A stretch of 64,000 bases of DNA from Dermatophilaceae bacterium (GTDB taxonomy: Bacteria > Actinomycetota > Actinomycetes > Actinomycetales > Dermatophilaceae), in contig JACMPC010000204.1 of the NCBI GenBank assembly GCA_014377705.1, positions 36,011 to 100,010 on the forward strand, in the 5' to 3' direction. The notes beneath the pieces are model-generated. The model did no database searches. It saw only the letters and a list, made by a program, of their open reading frames with translations, and was not told the origin of the DNA. The position numbers were made by a program, and so were the translations under genes. Of this stretch, positions 52,357 to 61,701 are shown piece after piece; positions within the stretch are counted from its first letter, which is position 1; every line of letters starts with the position of its first letter.

Positions 52357-53694
52357 ATGGATCGTCAGCAGGAGTTCGTCCTACGCACCATCGAGGAACG
52401 CGACATCCGCTTCGTGCGGCTATGGTTCACCGACGTGCTCGGCCAGCTGAAGTCGGTCGCGGTGGCTCCGGCCGAGCTGGAGGGAGCCTTCGCGGAGGGC
52501 ATCGGCTTCGACGGCAGCGCCATCCAGGGTTTCGCCCGCGTCTACGAGGCCGACATGCTGGTCAAGCCCGACCCCGGGACCTTCCAGGTGCTGCCCTGGC
52601 GCGGTGAGAACCCCGGCACCGCACGGATGTTCGGCGACATCATGCTGCCGGACGGCTCGCCGAGCTTCGCCGACTCGCGGTATGTCCTCAAGCGCACCCT
52701 GGCCAAGGCCGCCGACCTCGGGTTCACCTTCTACACCCACCCCGAGGTGGAGTTCTTCCTCTTCGAGCAGCCGATCAACACGGGGGCGCCGCCGATCCCG
52801 GTGGACCAGGCGGGCTACTTCGACCACGTGCCGCACGGGACGGGGCATGACTTCCGCCGGGCGGCCATCGCGATGCTGGAGAGCATGGGCATCTCGGTGG
52901 AGTTCAGCCACCACGAGATGGCCCCTGGGCAGAACGAGATTGACCTCCGCTACGCGGACAGCCTCTCGACGGCCGACAACATCATGACCTTCCGCACGGT
53001 CATCAAGGAGGTGGCGCTCGAGCAGGGTGTCTTCGCCTCCTTCATGCCCAAGCCGTTCGCCAACCATCCCGGATCCGGCATGCACACCCACCTGTCGCTT
53101 TTCGAGGGTGACCGCAACGCGTTCCACGAGGCAGGGGCGCCCTACCAGCTCAGCCAGGTCGGCCGGCAGTTCATCGCCGGGCTGCTGCACCACGGCGCTG
53201 AGATCAGCGCCATCACCAACCAGTGGGTCAACTCCTACAAGCGTCTGTGGGGCGGGGGAGAGGCGCCGGCCCACGTCTGCTGGGGTCACAACAACCGCAG
53301 CGCGATGGTCCGGGTGCCGATGCACAAGCCGAGCAAGGGGCAGAGCACCCGCATCGAGGTGCGATCCCTGGACTCGGCCTGCAACCCCTATCTCTCGTTC
53401 GCGGTGATGCTCGCGGCGGGGCTCAAGGGCATCGAGGAGGGTTACGAGCTGCCCGAGGAGGCCGAGGACGACGTATGGACGTTGACAGATGGCGAGCGCC
53501 GGGCGATGGGTATCCGGCCGCTGCCGGCCTCCCTGATCGATGCCGTAGGCGTCATGGAGGGCTCCGACCTGGTGGCCGAGACCTTGGGCGAGCATGTCTT
53601 CGACTTCTTCCTGCGCAACAAGCGGGCAGAGTGGGCCGACTACAAGGGCCAGGTGACCCCGTTCGAGCTGGAGCGCTACCTTCCTCGTCTGTAG
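52357..53694 (+). CDS. glnA: Glutamine synthetase, type I (GlnA2-like)
   Basis: Joins ammonium to glutamate with ATP. The 445-aa protein shows the GS signatures GFDGSAIQGF, EFFLFEQ, FMPKPFANHPGSGMHTHLSL (glutamate/ammonia site) and RVPMHKPSKGQSTRIEVRS (ATP). Length and the C-terminal EEGYELPEEAEDDVW (instead of the KNLYDLPP adenylylation segment of the main GlnA1) match GlnA2 of actinobacteria. GlnE lies 110 bases downstream, as in the mycobacterial order. The upstream 112 bases are AT-rich and probably hold the promoter. Confidence 0.93.
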   Translation: MDRQQEFVLRTIEERDIRFVRLWFTDVLGQLKSVAVAPAELEGAFAEGIGFDGSAIQGFARVYEADMLVKPDPGTFQVLPWRGENPGTARMFGDIMLPDGSPSFADSRYVLKRTLAKAADLGFTFYTHPEVEFFLFEQPINTGAPPIPVDQAGYFDHVPHGTGHDFRRAAIAMLESMGISVEFSHHEMAPGQNEIDLRYADSLSTADNIMTFRTVIKEVALEQGVFASFMPKPFANHPGSGMHTHLSLFEGDRNAFHEAGAPYQLSQVGRQFIAGLLHHGAEISAITNQWVNSYKRLWGGGEAPAHVCWGHNNRSAMVRVPMHKPSKGQSTRIEVRSLDSACNPYLSFAVMLAAGLKGIEEGYELPEEAEDDVWTLTDGERRAMGIRPLPASLIDAVGVMEGSDLVAETLGEHVFDFFLRNKRAEWADYKGQVTPFELERYLPRL

Positions 53695-53804
53695 TCATCC
53701 GCGCCTGTAGTCATCCTCGTGTGTCGTCACCGTTCTTTGTAGTTCACCGTCCTTTTGGGGTGACTGCGCGACGCACCTGGTCGCACCCTCGGTAAGTTGG
53801 TCCG

Positions 53805-56800
53805 GTGAGCGCATCAGCAAGGTCCGGGAGCCGGGTAGCCCGCCTTGCCCGGCTGGGGTTTGCCGAACCCGCCCGTGCCGACGCGCTGCTGGACGACCCG
53901 TCACTGGCCGGCCTGACCGATCCGCTGGACGAGGTCTTCGGCGACGGTCTGCCTGACGCGCTGAGCCAGGTGGCCGATCCCGATCTCGCCCTGCTCGGGC
54001 TGGTCCGGCTGATGGAGTCGCTGGCCAGCAGGGACAAGGATGGCGAGCAGGACGGCGAGGATCAAGGCGCTGAGCTGATCGCGGCCCTGCGGCACGCCAG
54101 CCAGGGAAGGGACCGGCTGCTGGCGGTGCTCGGGGCGTCCTCCGCGCTCGGCGACCACCTGGTGACTCACCCCGGCCACTGGCGCTCCGTCACCAGGGCG
54201 GCTCGCCAGAGCGCTGAGCAGCGCCGCGAGGACGTCGTCGGTGCGGTCGGCACAGCGTTGGCCAGCGCGGGACCGATCCCGGCATACGACGCCCTTCGGG
54301 TGGTCTACCGCAGCCACCTGCTCGGGATCGCGGCGCTGGACCTGACTGCGGAGCGGGCCGTGGACGAGCTTCCGCCGACGGCAGCGGCCCTGGCGGACCT
54401 GGCTGCCGCAGCCCTGGAGGCCGCCCTGGTGATCGCCCGCGCCGAGGTCGGCCCGGCCGCTGACTCGTGCCGGTTCGCGGTGATCGGCATGGGTAAGTGC
54501 GGCGGGGGCGAGCTCAACTACGTCTCTGATGTCGACGTGATCTTCGTCGCCGAGCCGGCCAGCGGCGACGTCGCCGACGAGACCGCAGCGCTCGCCATCG
54601 CCACTCAGCTGGCCACCGCGCTGATCCGGGCCTGCTCGGCGTCCACCGCCGAGGGGACGCTCTGGCCGGTGGACGTCGGGCTACGCCCCGAGGGTAAGAA
54701 CGGGCCGCTGGTCCGCACGGTCGCCAGCCATCTGAAGTACTACCAGCGCTGGGCCAAGACGTGGGAGTTCCAGGCGCTGCTCAAGGCACGGACCGTCGCG
54801 GGGGACGTCGGCCTCGGCGGTGACTACCTCGCTGCCGTGCGACCTCTCGTCTGGCAGGCGGCGAGTCGCGACAACTTCGTCGAGGACGTTCAGGCGATGC
54901 GGCGCAGGGTCGAGGAGCATGTCCCCGCGGCAGAGTCCGCCCGCCAGCTCAAGCTCGGCCCGGGCGGCCTGCGCGACGTGGAGTTCAGTGTCCAGCTGCT
55001 GCAGCTCGTGCACGGTCGCACGGACATGACCCTGCGATCGGGCACCACGCTGGAGGCCCTGGCCTCGCTGTCCCGGGGCGGGTATGTCGCCCGGGAGGAT
55101 GCCGCCGTTCTGGACGAGTCGTACCGCCTGCTGCGCACCTTCGAGCACAGGATCCAGCTCTTCCGGCTGCGGCGGACGCATCTGATGCCTACCGGCCAGG
55201 CGGACCTGCGACGACTCGGCCGCGCTGTCGGCCATCACCAGGAGCCGGCCTCGGCCGTGGTCACCCAGTGGCAGCAGCAGGCGCGCGAGGTCCGGCGGAT
55301 CCATGAGCGGCTCTTCTACCGCCCGTTGCTGATCGCTGCCGCCAAGCTGAGCAGCACCGAGGCGAGGCTGACCCCCGAGGCTGCACGAGAACGGCTGGCA
55401 GCGCTGGGCTTTCGTGATCCGGCCGGGGCGATGCGTCATCTCGAGGCACTCACCAGCGGCCTGAGCCGGCGGGCATCGATCCAGCGCACCCTGCTGCCGG
55501 TCATGCTCGGCTGGTTCGCCGACGAGGCCGACCCGGACGCCGGCCTGCTGGCCTTCAGACGGATCAGCGACTCCCTGGGATCGTCGCACTGGTATCTCCG
55601 GATGCTTCGCGACGAGGGCAGCGCGGCCGAGCGCCCCGCCCACGTCCTGGCCCGGAGCCGCTACGCCGCAGACCTGCTGATTCGGGCGCCCGAGTCCGTG
55701 GCCCTGCTCGGGGATGCCGGGGGGGTGACCCCCCGCAGCCGTGAGGCGCTCCTGGCCACGATGCGGGCGGGGACCCGTCGCAAGCTCTCTGCCGACGAGG
55801 CGATGACTGCGGTGCGGGTCCTGCGACGCCTCGAGCTCTTCCGTATCGCGGTCGCCGACCTCATCGGTCAGCTGGACCTCGCCGGCGTCGGCAAGGCGCT
55901 GACCGACCTCACCTGCGCCACGTTGCAGTCGGCCCTGGAGATCGCCACCAGGCGGGTTGAGGAGGAGAGAGGGGGGCCACTGGGCACCCGTCTGCTGGTT
56001 GTCGGGATGGGCAGCCTCGGCGGTGGCGAGATGGGCTACGGATCGGATGCCGACGTCATGTTCGTCCACCAGCCTGACGACGGGGTGGATGAGACGGACG
56101 CCCAGATGGTGGCGACGCTGGTCGTTCAGGAGGTCCGGCGGCTGCTGGGGGCTGCCGGGCCGGACCCCCAGCTGGCCATCGACCCCGATCTACGGCCCGA
56201 GGGCAAGGCCGGGCCGATGGTGCGCTCGCTGGCGGGTTTCGCCGCCTACTACGAGCGATGGTCCCTCACCTGGGAGGCGCAGGCCCTGCTTCGGGCGTCG
56301 CCGGTGGCCGGCGACGCTGATCTGGGGCGGGCCTTCTGCGACCTGATCAACCCGATCAGGTGGCCGGAGGGCGGAGTGTCAGCACACGCCATACGGGAGA
56401 TCCGGATGCTGAAGGCAAGGATGGAGAGCGAGCGACTGCCGCGCGGCGCCGATCCGAAGACGCATTTCAAGCTGGGGCTCGGGGGCCTGTCCGACGTCGA
56501 GTGGACCGCTCAGCTGGTGCAGCTTCGGCATGCTTACCAGATCGAGGGGCTGCGCACGACGGGGACTCTGTCAGCCCTGACCACGGCCGGCGAGGCGGGT
56601 CTGATCTCAGCTGCCGATGTCGAGACCATGTCGCAGGCGTGGGGTTTCGCCTCCTCACTGCGCAACGCCTCGGTGCTGTGGCGCGGGCGACCTGTCGATG
56701 CGCTGCCCAGCGACCTGCGGGACGCTGACGGGATCGGACGGATCGTGGGCCGCAAGGCGGGGGCGGGCGATGAGCTGGCCCAGGCCTACCGGCGCCTGGC

Positions 56801-56849
56801 CCGGCGAGCGCGGGCCGCGGTCAATCTGAGCTTCTACGAGTCGCGCTGA
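53805..56849 (+). CDS. glnE: Glutamine synthetase adenylyl/deadenylyltransferase GlnE
   Basis: Controls glutamine synthetase by adding or removing AMP. The 1014-aa protein has two nucleotidyltransferase domains: the first with AVIGMGKCGGGELNYVSDVDVIFV (about residues 225-248) and the second with VVGMGSLGGGEMGYGSDADVMFV (about 730). Each is followed by a helical GlnD-PII-uridylyltransferase-like region (FKLGLGGLSDVEWTAQL). Length is normal. The GTG start has a GGTCCG leader. Its last codons form the first copy of a degenerate repeat (56832-57012). Its substrate is likely the housekeeping GlnA1, not in this window. Confidence 0.95.
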   Translation: MSASARSGSRVARLARLGFAEPARADALLDDPSLAGLTDPLDEVFGDGLPDALSQVADPDLALLGLVRLMESLASRDKDGEQDGEDQGAELIAALRHASQGRDRLLAVLGASSALGDHLVTHPGHWRSVTRAARQSAEQRREDVVGAVGTALASAGPIPAYDALRVVYRSHLLGIAALDLTAERAVDELPPTAAALADLAAAALEAALVIARAEVGPAADSCRFAVIGMGKCGGGELNYVSDVDVIFVAEPASGDVADETAALAIATQLATALIRACSASTAEGTLWPVDVGLRPEGKNGPLVRTVASHLKYYQRWAKTWEFQALLKARTVAGDVGLGGDYLAAVRPLVWQAASRDNFVEDVQAMRRRVEEHVPAAESARQLKLGPGGLRDVEFSVQLLQLVHGRTDMTLRSGTTLEALASLSRGGYVAREDAAVLDESYRLLRTFEHRIQLFRLRRTHLMPTGQADLRRLGRAVGHHQEPASAVVTQWQQQAREVRRIHERLFYRPLLIAAAKLSSTEARLTPEAARERLAALGFRDPAGAMRHLEALTSGLSRRASIQRTLLPVMLGWFADEADPDAGLLAFRRISDSLGSSHWYLRMLRDEGSAAERPAHVLARSRYAADLLIRAPESVALLGDAGGVTPRSREALLATMRAGTRRKLSADEAMTAVRVLRRLELFRIAVADLIGQLDLAGVGKALTDLTCATLQSALEIATRRVEEERGGPLGTRLLVVGMGSLGGGEMGYGSDADVMFVHQPDDGVDETDAQMVATLVVQEVRRLLGAAGPDPQLAIDPDLRPEGKAGPMVRSLAGFAAYYERWSLTWEAQALLRASPVAGDADLGRAFCDLINPIRWPEGGVSAHAIREIRMLKARMESERLPRGADPKTHFKLGLGGLSDVEWTAQLVQLRHAYQIEGLRTTGTLSALTTAGEAGLISAADVETMSQAWGFASSLRNASVLWRGRPVDALPSDLRDADGIGRIVGRKAGAGDELAQAYRRLARRARAAVNLSFYESR

Positions 56850-57012
56850 GTTCTACGAGTCGCATGAGTGGCACCGAGCCTCACGAGTAGCGCCGCGTCC
56901 TGGTGAGTCGCACTGACCTTCAAGAGTTGTACAGATCTCGTTGAATCGCGCTGAGGTCTCCACGAGTCGCGCCTAGGCTCAGGGAGTTGACCTTCATTTC
57001 CACGAGTCACAA
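56832..57012 (+). repeat. Degenerate TCTACGAGTCGC-type repeat after glnE
   Basis: Degenerate copies of (T)CTACGAGTCGC(GC)TGAG occupy the glnE 3' end and the gap before the MFS gene. The clearest are at 56832-56850 (overlapping the glnE stop), 56851-56868 and around 56958-56975 and 56998-57010; others keep only GAGTCGC or GAGTTG cores. Spacing is irregular (about 18-25 bases). Confidence 0.6.
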
Positions 57013-57071
57013 CACGACGGAGTGGGCGCCTGATGGACGGGACCCGGAGGGGACCACGTGGCGGCGTGGCC

Positions 57072-58334
57072 ATGCCTTCGTACTCTGCCGTATTCAGGAC
57101 TCGTGGCTACCTGGCGCTCTTTCTCGCCGCGGCCCTGTCGACGTGGGGTGACTACCTGGCCAGGGTGGTGGTCGCCGCGTTCGTGCTGGACAAGACCGGG
57201 TCGCCGTTTGCGGCCGCGGCCACGTTCGCGGTCAGCCTGCTCCCCAGCATCTTCGGGCGCAGCCTCCTCGCGCCGATTGCCGACAGGGTGCCGTACAAGT
57301 ACGTCCTGATCGTCGCGCACCTGTTGCGGGCGGCCCTGGTGGGCGTGCTGATCCTGGCGGTGAGCACCTATCAGAGCGAGCCGGGCCAGGCCGCTGCCGC
57401 GCAGCCGCTGCTGACGCTGTTCGCCTTGCTGTTCGTGATCGAGCTGGTGGGAGGGCCGGCCGTCTCCTCCAGCCAGATCCTGATGACCGACCTCTTCAAG
57501 GACCGCCGCCTCTACTCCCGGGCGCTGGGTCTGGGCACGATCAGCGAGCAGGTCAACCAGGCGATCGGGCTGACGCTAGGCGGCTTGCTGGTGGCCTGGG
57601 TCGGGGCGGTCCTGGGGCTGTGGTTCGATCTCGCCACCTTCCTGCTCTCCGCGCTGGTCATCACCCTGGTCGTCGGGACTGAGGCCGTCCGCGGCACCCC
57701 TTCCGCCGGTGTCGCCGGGTTCTTCCGCGATATCGGTGAAGGGGCCAGGTATCTCTTCCGGCACCCGGTCCTGGTCTCCCTGCTCGCGCTGAGCCTGTGC
57801 TCGGTGTGGGCGATGGCGGCGCCCGAGGCGGTCGCCATCGCCTATGCCCAGGATCAGACGGGGTCGACCCGTCTTGGTGGTCTGCTCATGGCGGCGCCCA
57901 TCTTCGGCGCCGTTGTGGGCCTGCTGATGGTCGGCCGCTGGCAACCTGAACGTCAGAACTCCCGGATCATCGTGATGGCACTGCTGATGCCATTGCCCCT
58001 GGTGATGACCGTGTTCGCCCCGCCACTGCCGATCACATGGCTCCTGTGGTTCGGCTGCGGGGTGCTCCAGGCGTTCATGCTGCCGCTGCAGGCTACCTTC
58101 TCGCTGGTCGTTCCGGCTCAGATGCGTGGCCGGGTCTTCGGCCTCGGTGGTGCGCTTTCGGTGGCCGCCAGCGGCGCGGCGTACCTCGTTGCTGGCTACC
58201 TTGCGGGGAAGACGACCCCGGCCCATGCCGTCGCCATCTGTGCGGGCGTCAGCATCCTGGCCATCATCATGCTCGGCTTCCGGTGGCCGCGCGCGGCACT
58301 GAGCCAGGCCGTCAAGACGGCATACGACTCTTGA
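57072..58334 (+). CDS. MFS transporter
   Basis: A ~420-aa membrane protein with 12 transmembrane helices. It has PSYSAVFRTRGYLALFLAAA at the start, an MFS A-like loop (IADRVPYKYVLIV) between helices 2 and 3 and a central loop near residue 200 (GTEAVRGTPSAGVAGFF). It resembles MFS_3 exporters. The start may be ATG 57072, GTG 57066 or ATG 57033; 57072 fits the family. No regulator is adjacent. Substrate unknown. Confidence 0.9.
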   Translation: MPSYSAVFRTRGYLALFLAAALSTWGDYLARVVVAAFVLDKTGSPFAAAATFAVSLLPSIFGRSLLAPIADRVPYKYVLIVAHLLRAALVGVLILAVSTYQSEPGQAAAAQPLLTLFALLFVIELVGGPAVSSSQILMTDLFKDRRLYSRALGLGTISEQVNQAIGLTLGGLLVAWVGAVLGLWFDLATFLLSALVITLVVGTEAVRGTPSAGVAGFFRDIGEGARYLFRHPVLVSLLALSLCSVWAMAAPEAVAIAYAQDQTGSTRLGGLLMAAPIFGAVVGLLMVGRWQPERQNSRIIVMALLMPLPLVMTVFAPPLPITWLLWFGCGVLQAFMLPLQATFSLVVPAQMRGRVFGLGGALSVAASGAAYLVAGYLAGKTTPAHAVAICAGVSILAIIMLGFRWPRAALSQAVKTAYDS

Positions 58335-58420
58335 GCTCTGGGGTTTGGCGTCCCCGGGCTGCTCCGTTCCTGAGAAACGGCACGGTTAAGCTGCGGCACC
58401 GCTGAGTGGCGCCCATCGGG

Positions 58421-58915
58421 CTACAGGGGGCGGACGTAGGCGTCCGTCCCCGTCGCGGCTTCGATGTCCGACTCAGCTCGGGCCAGCAACGAGTCCGCCA
58501 GGTGGCGCAGAGCCCGGGCCACCGCCACCTCGTCGCCGATCTCGACCATGGGCTCGTCCCCCGGGCTGCGATGACTGTCCCCGCGAGCACGGAACTCACC
58601 GTGCTGGTCTGAGATGAGCAGGGCCGTTGCGCGAGTGTTGTCCCCTACCTCGACCACGGATACCTGTACCCGCCACGTCTTGGCCCGCGCGCTCGTGACT
58701 GGCTTCACAGCGCCCTCGGAGGTGTCTGCGCTGCTCTCCACCCGCATGACCGCGCCCGGACCGGGATAGACCAGACCGGTGTGTCCGTCACTCCATCTGA
58801 CCGTGTACGGCGCACCGCCGTCGCTGCCCTTCACCTCCAGGACCTTGCCGTCGCGCATAGGATCGTCAACCCTGGTGCCGGCCAGAATGATGCGGTCCCC
58901 GACGTATGCCTTCAT
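58421..58915 (-). CDS. DUF1918-DUF1876 domain protein
   Basis: A 164-aa fusion of two small actinobacterial domains. The N-terminal DUF1918 part (residues 1-60: MKAYVGDRIILAGTRVDDP and VRWSDGHTGLVYPGPGAV) is an SH3-like fold. The DUF1876 part (about 78-160: KTWRVQVSVVEVGDNTRATA, then EIGDEVAVARALRHLADSLL) is a dsRBD-like fold. Both are usually separate proteins of unknown function. The frame runs upstream to 59047, but MKAYVGD at 58915 is the DUF1918 start. Convergent with the MFS gene. Confidence 0.9.
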   Translation of the reverse strand: MKAYVGDRIILAGTRVDDPMRDGKVLEVKGSDGGAPYTVRWSDGHTGLVYPGPGAVMRVESSADTSEGAVKPVTSARAKTWRVQVSVVEVGDNTRATALLISDQHGEFRARGDSHRSPGDEPMVEIGDEVAVARALRHLADSLLARAESDIEAATGTDAYVRPL

Positions 58916-59596
58916 GACATCCTCCGATGCGGTGGCGGGATTTCGACGTCCCTCAGCATCCTCCACCGGGACGCTTCGGGGAAGGGGTCGGGGGGGTCTG
59001 CAACACGGGTTTGCCAAGACACCTCCACATAAGACACCCAACCCCACCCCGCCCTCACCCTGTGAGTCCGGCAGCCAGCCCCCGAGCTGGCACCGGGCTC
59101 CAGTGATGAGTCACAATCCAGGGCAGGGCCTCCGACTAGCCCCGCCACACGTCGCTGCCCCCGCCGTCATGGCGGCCGTGACGCTCACCAGCGATGGCCT
59201 GGCGGAGGCCAGCACCTTTGGCCAGGACGCCTCGAACCACACCTTCGGCCACCGTGCGAGGGTGAACTCTCAGCGCCATGCAACGGATGGGGGAACCTTC
59301 CCTCAGATCGCCGCCGACGCCATGGCAGAGGTCGACTTTCTCCTCCAGGCAACAGGAACGCTTCAGCGGGTCGTTGGCGCAGCTCCGCGCGCTGACGTTG
59401 CGGGCGTCGGTCGGTCAGGAGACCTCCAGAGCCTCGGGCAGGCCCAGCACTTCGGGCAGGCCCAGAACTTCGGGCAGGCCTAGAACTTCGGGCAGGCCCA
59501 GAACGCAGGGAGGCCCGTAACGCCGAGCGCTGACCAAGCGTGAAGCCGTCGTATGACGACCCCCCCGCCCGGGCAGCAGACCTTGAGCTTGGTGGA
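58916..59596. other. Intergenic region without a recognised gene
   Basis: A 681-base gap between the DUF1918/DUF1876 gene and the acyl-ACP-reductase-like gene. Apart from an 18-bp tandem repeat (59432-59503) I see no gene, RNA or known mobile end. Open frames here lack any recognisable domain and have unusual composition, so I treat them as chance. Confidence 0.5.
59432..59503 (+). repeat. 18-bp tandem repeat, four copies
   Basis: Copies of CTTCGGGCAGGCCCAGAA at 59450-59467, 59468-59485 and 59486-59503 (the middle one with one change), preceded by a slightly different copy at 59432-59449. A decayed partial unit follows. The repeat keeps any reading frame open (18 bases). Confidence 0.85.
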
Positions 59597-61660
59597 TCAG
59601 CTGTTCACGGCCGCCATCTGAGCGCGGCGCTCGAGCGCAAGCTCCCGGATCTTGGCGATCTGCTCTGCGGTGAACACGCCGTTGATGCCCGAGATCGTCG
59701 CCAGCTTCATCCCGTGCTTGAGGCCAAGCTTGTAGATCTCCTTGACCTTCTCCCACTCGATGTTGCGGCCGACGGTGAAGGTCTCGTAGCGCCCCTCGAG
59801 GGCAAGCACGACAGTCTCGGCCAGACAGGCATAGGCCACGCCCTTCGGCAAGCCGATGTTCTTCATCTTCACGTCGCCGGGCAGCGTGATCTCGCCCGAC
59901 TCGACCACGAGCACGTCGGGACGTTTGGCCACATCCTCGGCCGAGAGGTCCAGCGGGCGGGCCACATCCGTGATCACGCAGCCCGGCTTGACCTCCATGA
60001 TGTCCAGGATTCGCTTGCCGGCGCCCGAGGTCGCGGTGACGATCAGATCCATCTCCCCGAGGTGTTCGTGCGGGGTGGCGGCAACGTGGATCTCGGCGCG
60101 GGGGTTGCCGCGTTCGATGTCGTGCTTGAGGCTGAGCAGCTTCGCCGACTCGGGCGACACCAGCCACACCTCGTCGCTGGACAGGGCCAGCAGCCTGGCA
60201 CAGACGGACCCGATGGCTCCGCTTGCGCCCACGACCATGACCTTGCCCTTGATCCTCCCCACTTCATCAAGCTCGGTGAGCCCGAGCTGAGACAGCGCAT
60301 CGTGTGCTGCCCACAGGGCTCCGGACGCGCTATAGCTGTTGCCGGTGGTGATTGGCAAGACAGACTGCTTGGCCACCGTCACGCCGGCGTCACCGACGAC
60401 CTTGGTGAACGCCCCGAGCCCCATGACCTGTGCGCCGAGCTTCTTGGCGGTCTCGGCAGCCGCGAGCAGCCGTGCATAGGTGAACTCGGGACTGTGGGCC
60501 ATCAGCTCCTTGGGCGTTCCGCCCACCGAGATGAGCCAGCCCTCGGCTTCCGCGCCGGTGGGTGAGGTGATGCCGGTGACGTGGGAGTACGTGAACGGCG
60601 GCGCGTACGCCATCGCCTTCTCGATGGCGTCGACAACCACCGGGGGCGCGACCTTGGTGATCGTCGCGAGCGGCTCGACGACCTCGAAAAACTTCTGCGA
60701 CAGGGGATGGATGACGAAGGCGAACCTGCTCTTGCGCTTGGGTCCGTTCGGGTAGAGCACCCGGGGCTCGAGGCCCGCCGAGACGATCATGTCCAGCAGG
60801 TCGTCGTTGGTCAGGTCCCCTGAGCTGGAAACGGTCGCCAGCATCATGGCCTCGAGCACAGCTGCCACGACGGTGACATGGAACGGCTGAGGAGTGGCGT
60901 CCAGCACCATGTCGACGCCGCGACCGGCCAGCTCGGCGAGCCGGTCTTCCGAGATGGACGAGGAGACGACGGTCTTGCCGGCCAGATCCTCCAGCCCGAA
61001 GCCGGTCAGCTCGTCGTAGGTGGCTACCACGACGTCGCAGTTGCGGGCCGCGCTGCGCGCCATCGCATTGCTGATCCGGCCGCCCGGCGTCTTGATCAGC
61101 GACTTCAGCTCGCCCGGGAGCCTTCGGATCGGCCACATCCCCACGTTTGCTGCCAGCCCGAGGACGGGGTTGGAGTCCAGCCGGGCCGGCAGATCCAGTC
61201 GCAGCAGCGGATCGGCGAACTCCAGGTTGGAGGTGAACTCGCGAAGGATCCGGGTGGTCCGGTCGTGGTTCACTCCGCCGAGAACCACGGTGCGGGCGTT
61301 GTTGAAGTAACCCGGCATCTCAGTCTGGACGTGCCGGATTGCCCACTCCTGAAGAACGTCCAGCAGCGCATGTCCGTCGGTGACCGGCACAGCAGTGGTG
61401 GCGCGCTTGACGCGCTCGATCGCCTCGAGCTCCCCGTCATACAGACCGGCGGCACGTGCCTCCCGGATGCCGGTGACAGCGATCGCGTCCGCTTCGTCGG
61501 CCCACTTGCCAACGAGCGCCTCGGCTGCGGCGACGTCACCGTTGGTCCCCATCCGCACGATGCGAAAATCATGGTGGAGGAAGGTCACGTACTCGTCGTA
61601 GTCGCGCTCTGATCCGGTCAGGCTGACATGGACGATGAGGGTGGGACTGGGTTTTGGCAT
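59597..61660 (-). CDS. Long acyl-ACP-reductase-like protein
   Basis: A 687-aa protein. Residues ~313-687 match cyanobacterial acyl-ACP reductase (AAR), which reduces fatty acyl-ACP to aldehyde: FVIHPLSQKF, HVTGITSPTGAEAEGWLISV, AQVMGLGAFTKVVGDAGVTV, a Rossmann motif VVGASGAIGSVCARLLALS (about 474-492), ITDVARPLDLS, and YACLAETVVLALEGRYE with the putative nucleophile Cys612. Residues 1-310 are an extra domain absent from AAR: YDEYVTFLHHDFRIVRMG, RTVVLGGVNHDRTTRI and ARNCDVVVATYDELTGFG resemble a Rossmann-like fold but no named family. The start at 61660 has an AAGGAAG site. It is the second gene of an operon with the SDR 41 bases upstream, which suggests successive reductions. Confidence 0.85.
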   Translation of the reverse strand: MPKPSPTLIVHVSLTGSERDYDEYVTFLHHDFRIVRMGTNGDVAAAEALVGKWADEADAIAVTGIREARAAGLYDGELEAIERVKRATTAVPVTDGHALLDVLQEWAIRHVQTEMPGYFNNARTVVLGGVNHDRTTRILREFTSNLEFADPLLRLDLPARLDSNPVLGLAANVGMWPIRRLPGELKSLIKTPGGRISNAMARSAARNCDVVVATYDELTGFGLEDLAGKTVVSSSISEDRLAELAGRGVDMVLDATPQPFHVTVVAAVLEAMMLATVSSSGDLTNDDLLDMIVSAGLEPRVLYPNGPKRKSRFAFVIHPLSQKFFEVVEPLATITKVAPPVVVDAIEKAMAYAPPFTYSHVTGITSPTGAEAEGWLISVGGTPKELMAHSPEFTYARLLAAAETAKKLGAQVMGLGAFTKVVGDAGVTVAKQSVLPITTGNSYSASGALWAAHDALSQLGLTELDEVGRIKGKVMVVGASGAIGSVCARLLALSSDEVWLVSPESAKLLSLKHDIERGNPRAEIHVAATPHEHLGEMDLIVTATSGAGKRILDIMEVKPGCVITDVARPLDLSAEDVAKRPDVLVVESGEITLPGDVKMKNIGLPKGVAYACLAETVVLALEGRYETFTVGRNIEWEKVKEIYKLGLKHGMKLATISGINGVFTAEQIAKIRELALERRAQMAAVNS

Positions 61661-61701
61661 CTTGCTTCCTTGAGTTGTCATTGGGTTATGCCGGTGCGCA
61701 T

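Noticed and set aside
58779..59483. Plus-strand frame of 234 residues ending in FGQAQ repeats
   Set aside because: Runs antisense into the DUF1918/DUF1876 gene, lacks domains and its tail is just the 18-bp repeat read through.
59415..60167. Minus-strand frame of 250 residues
   Set aside because: Out-of-frame reading of the acyl-ACP-reductase-like gene.
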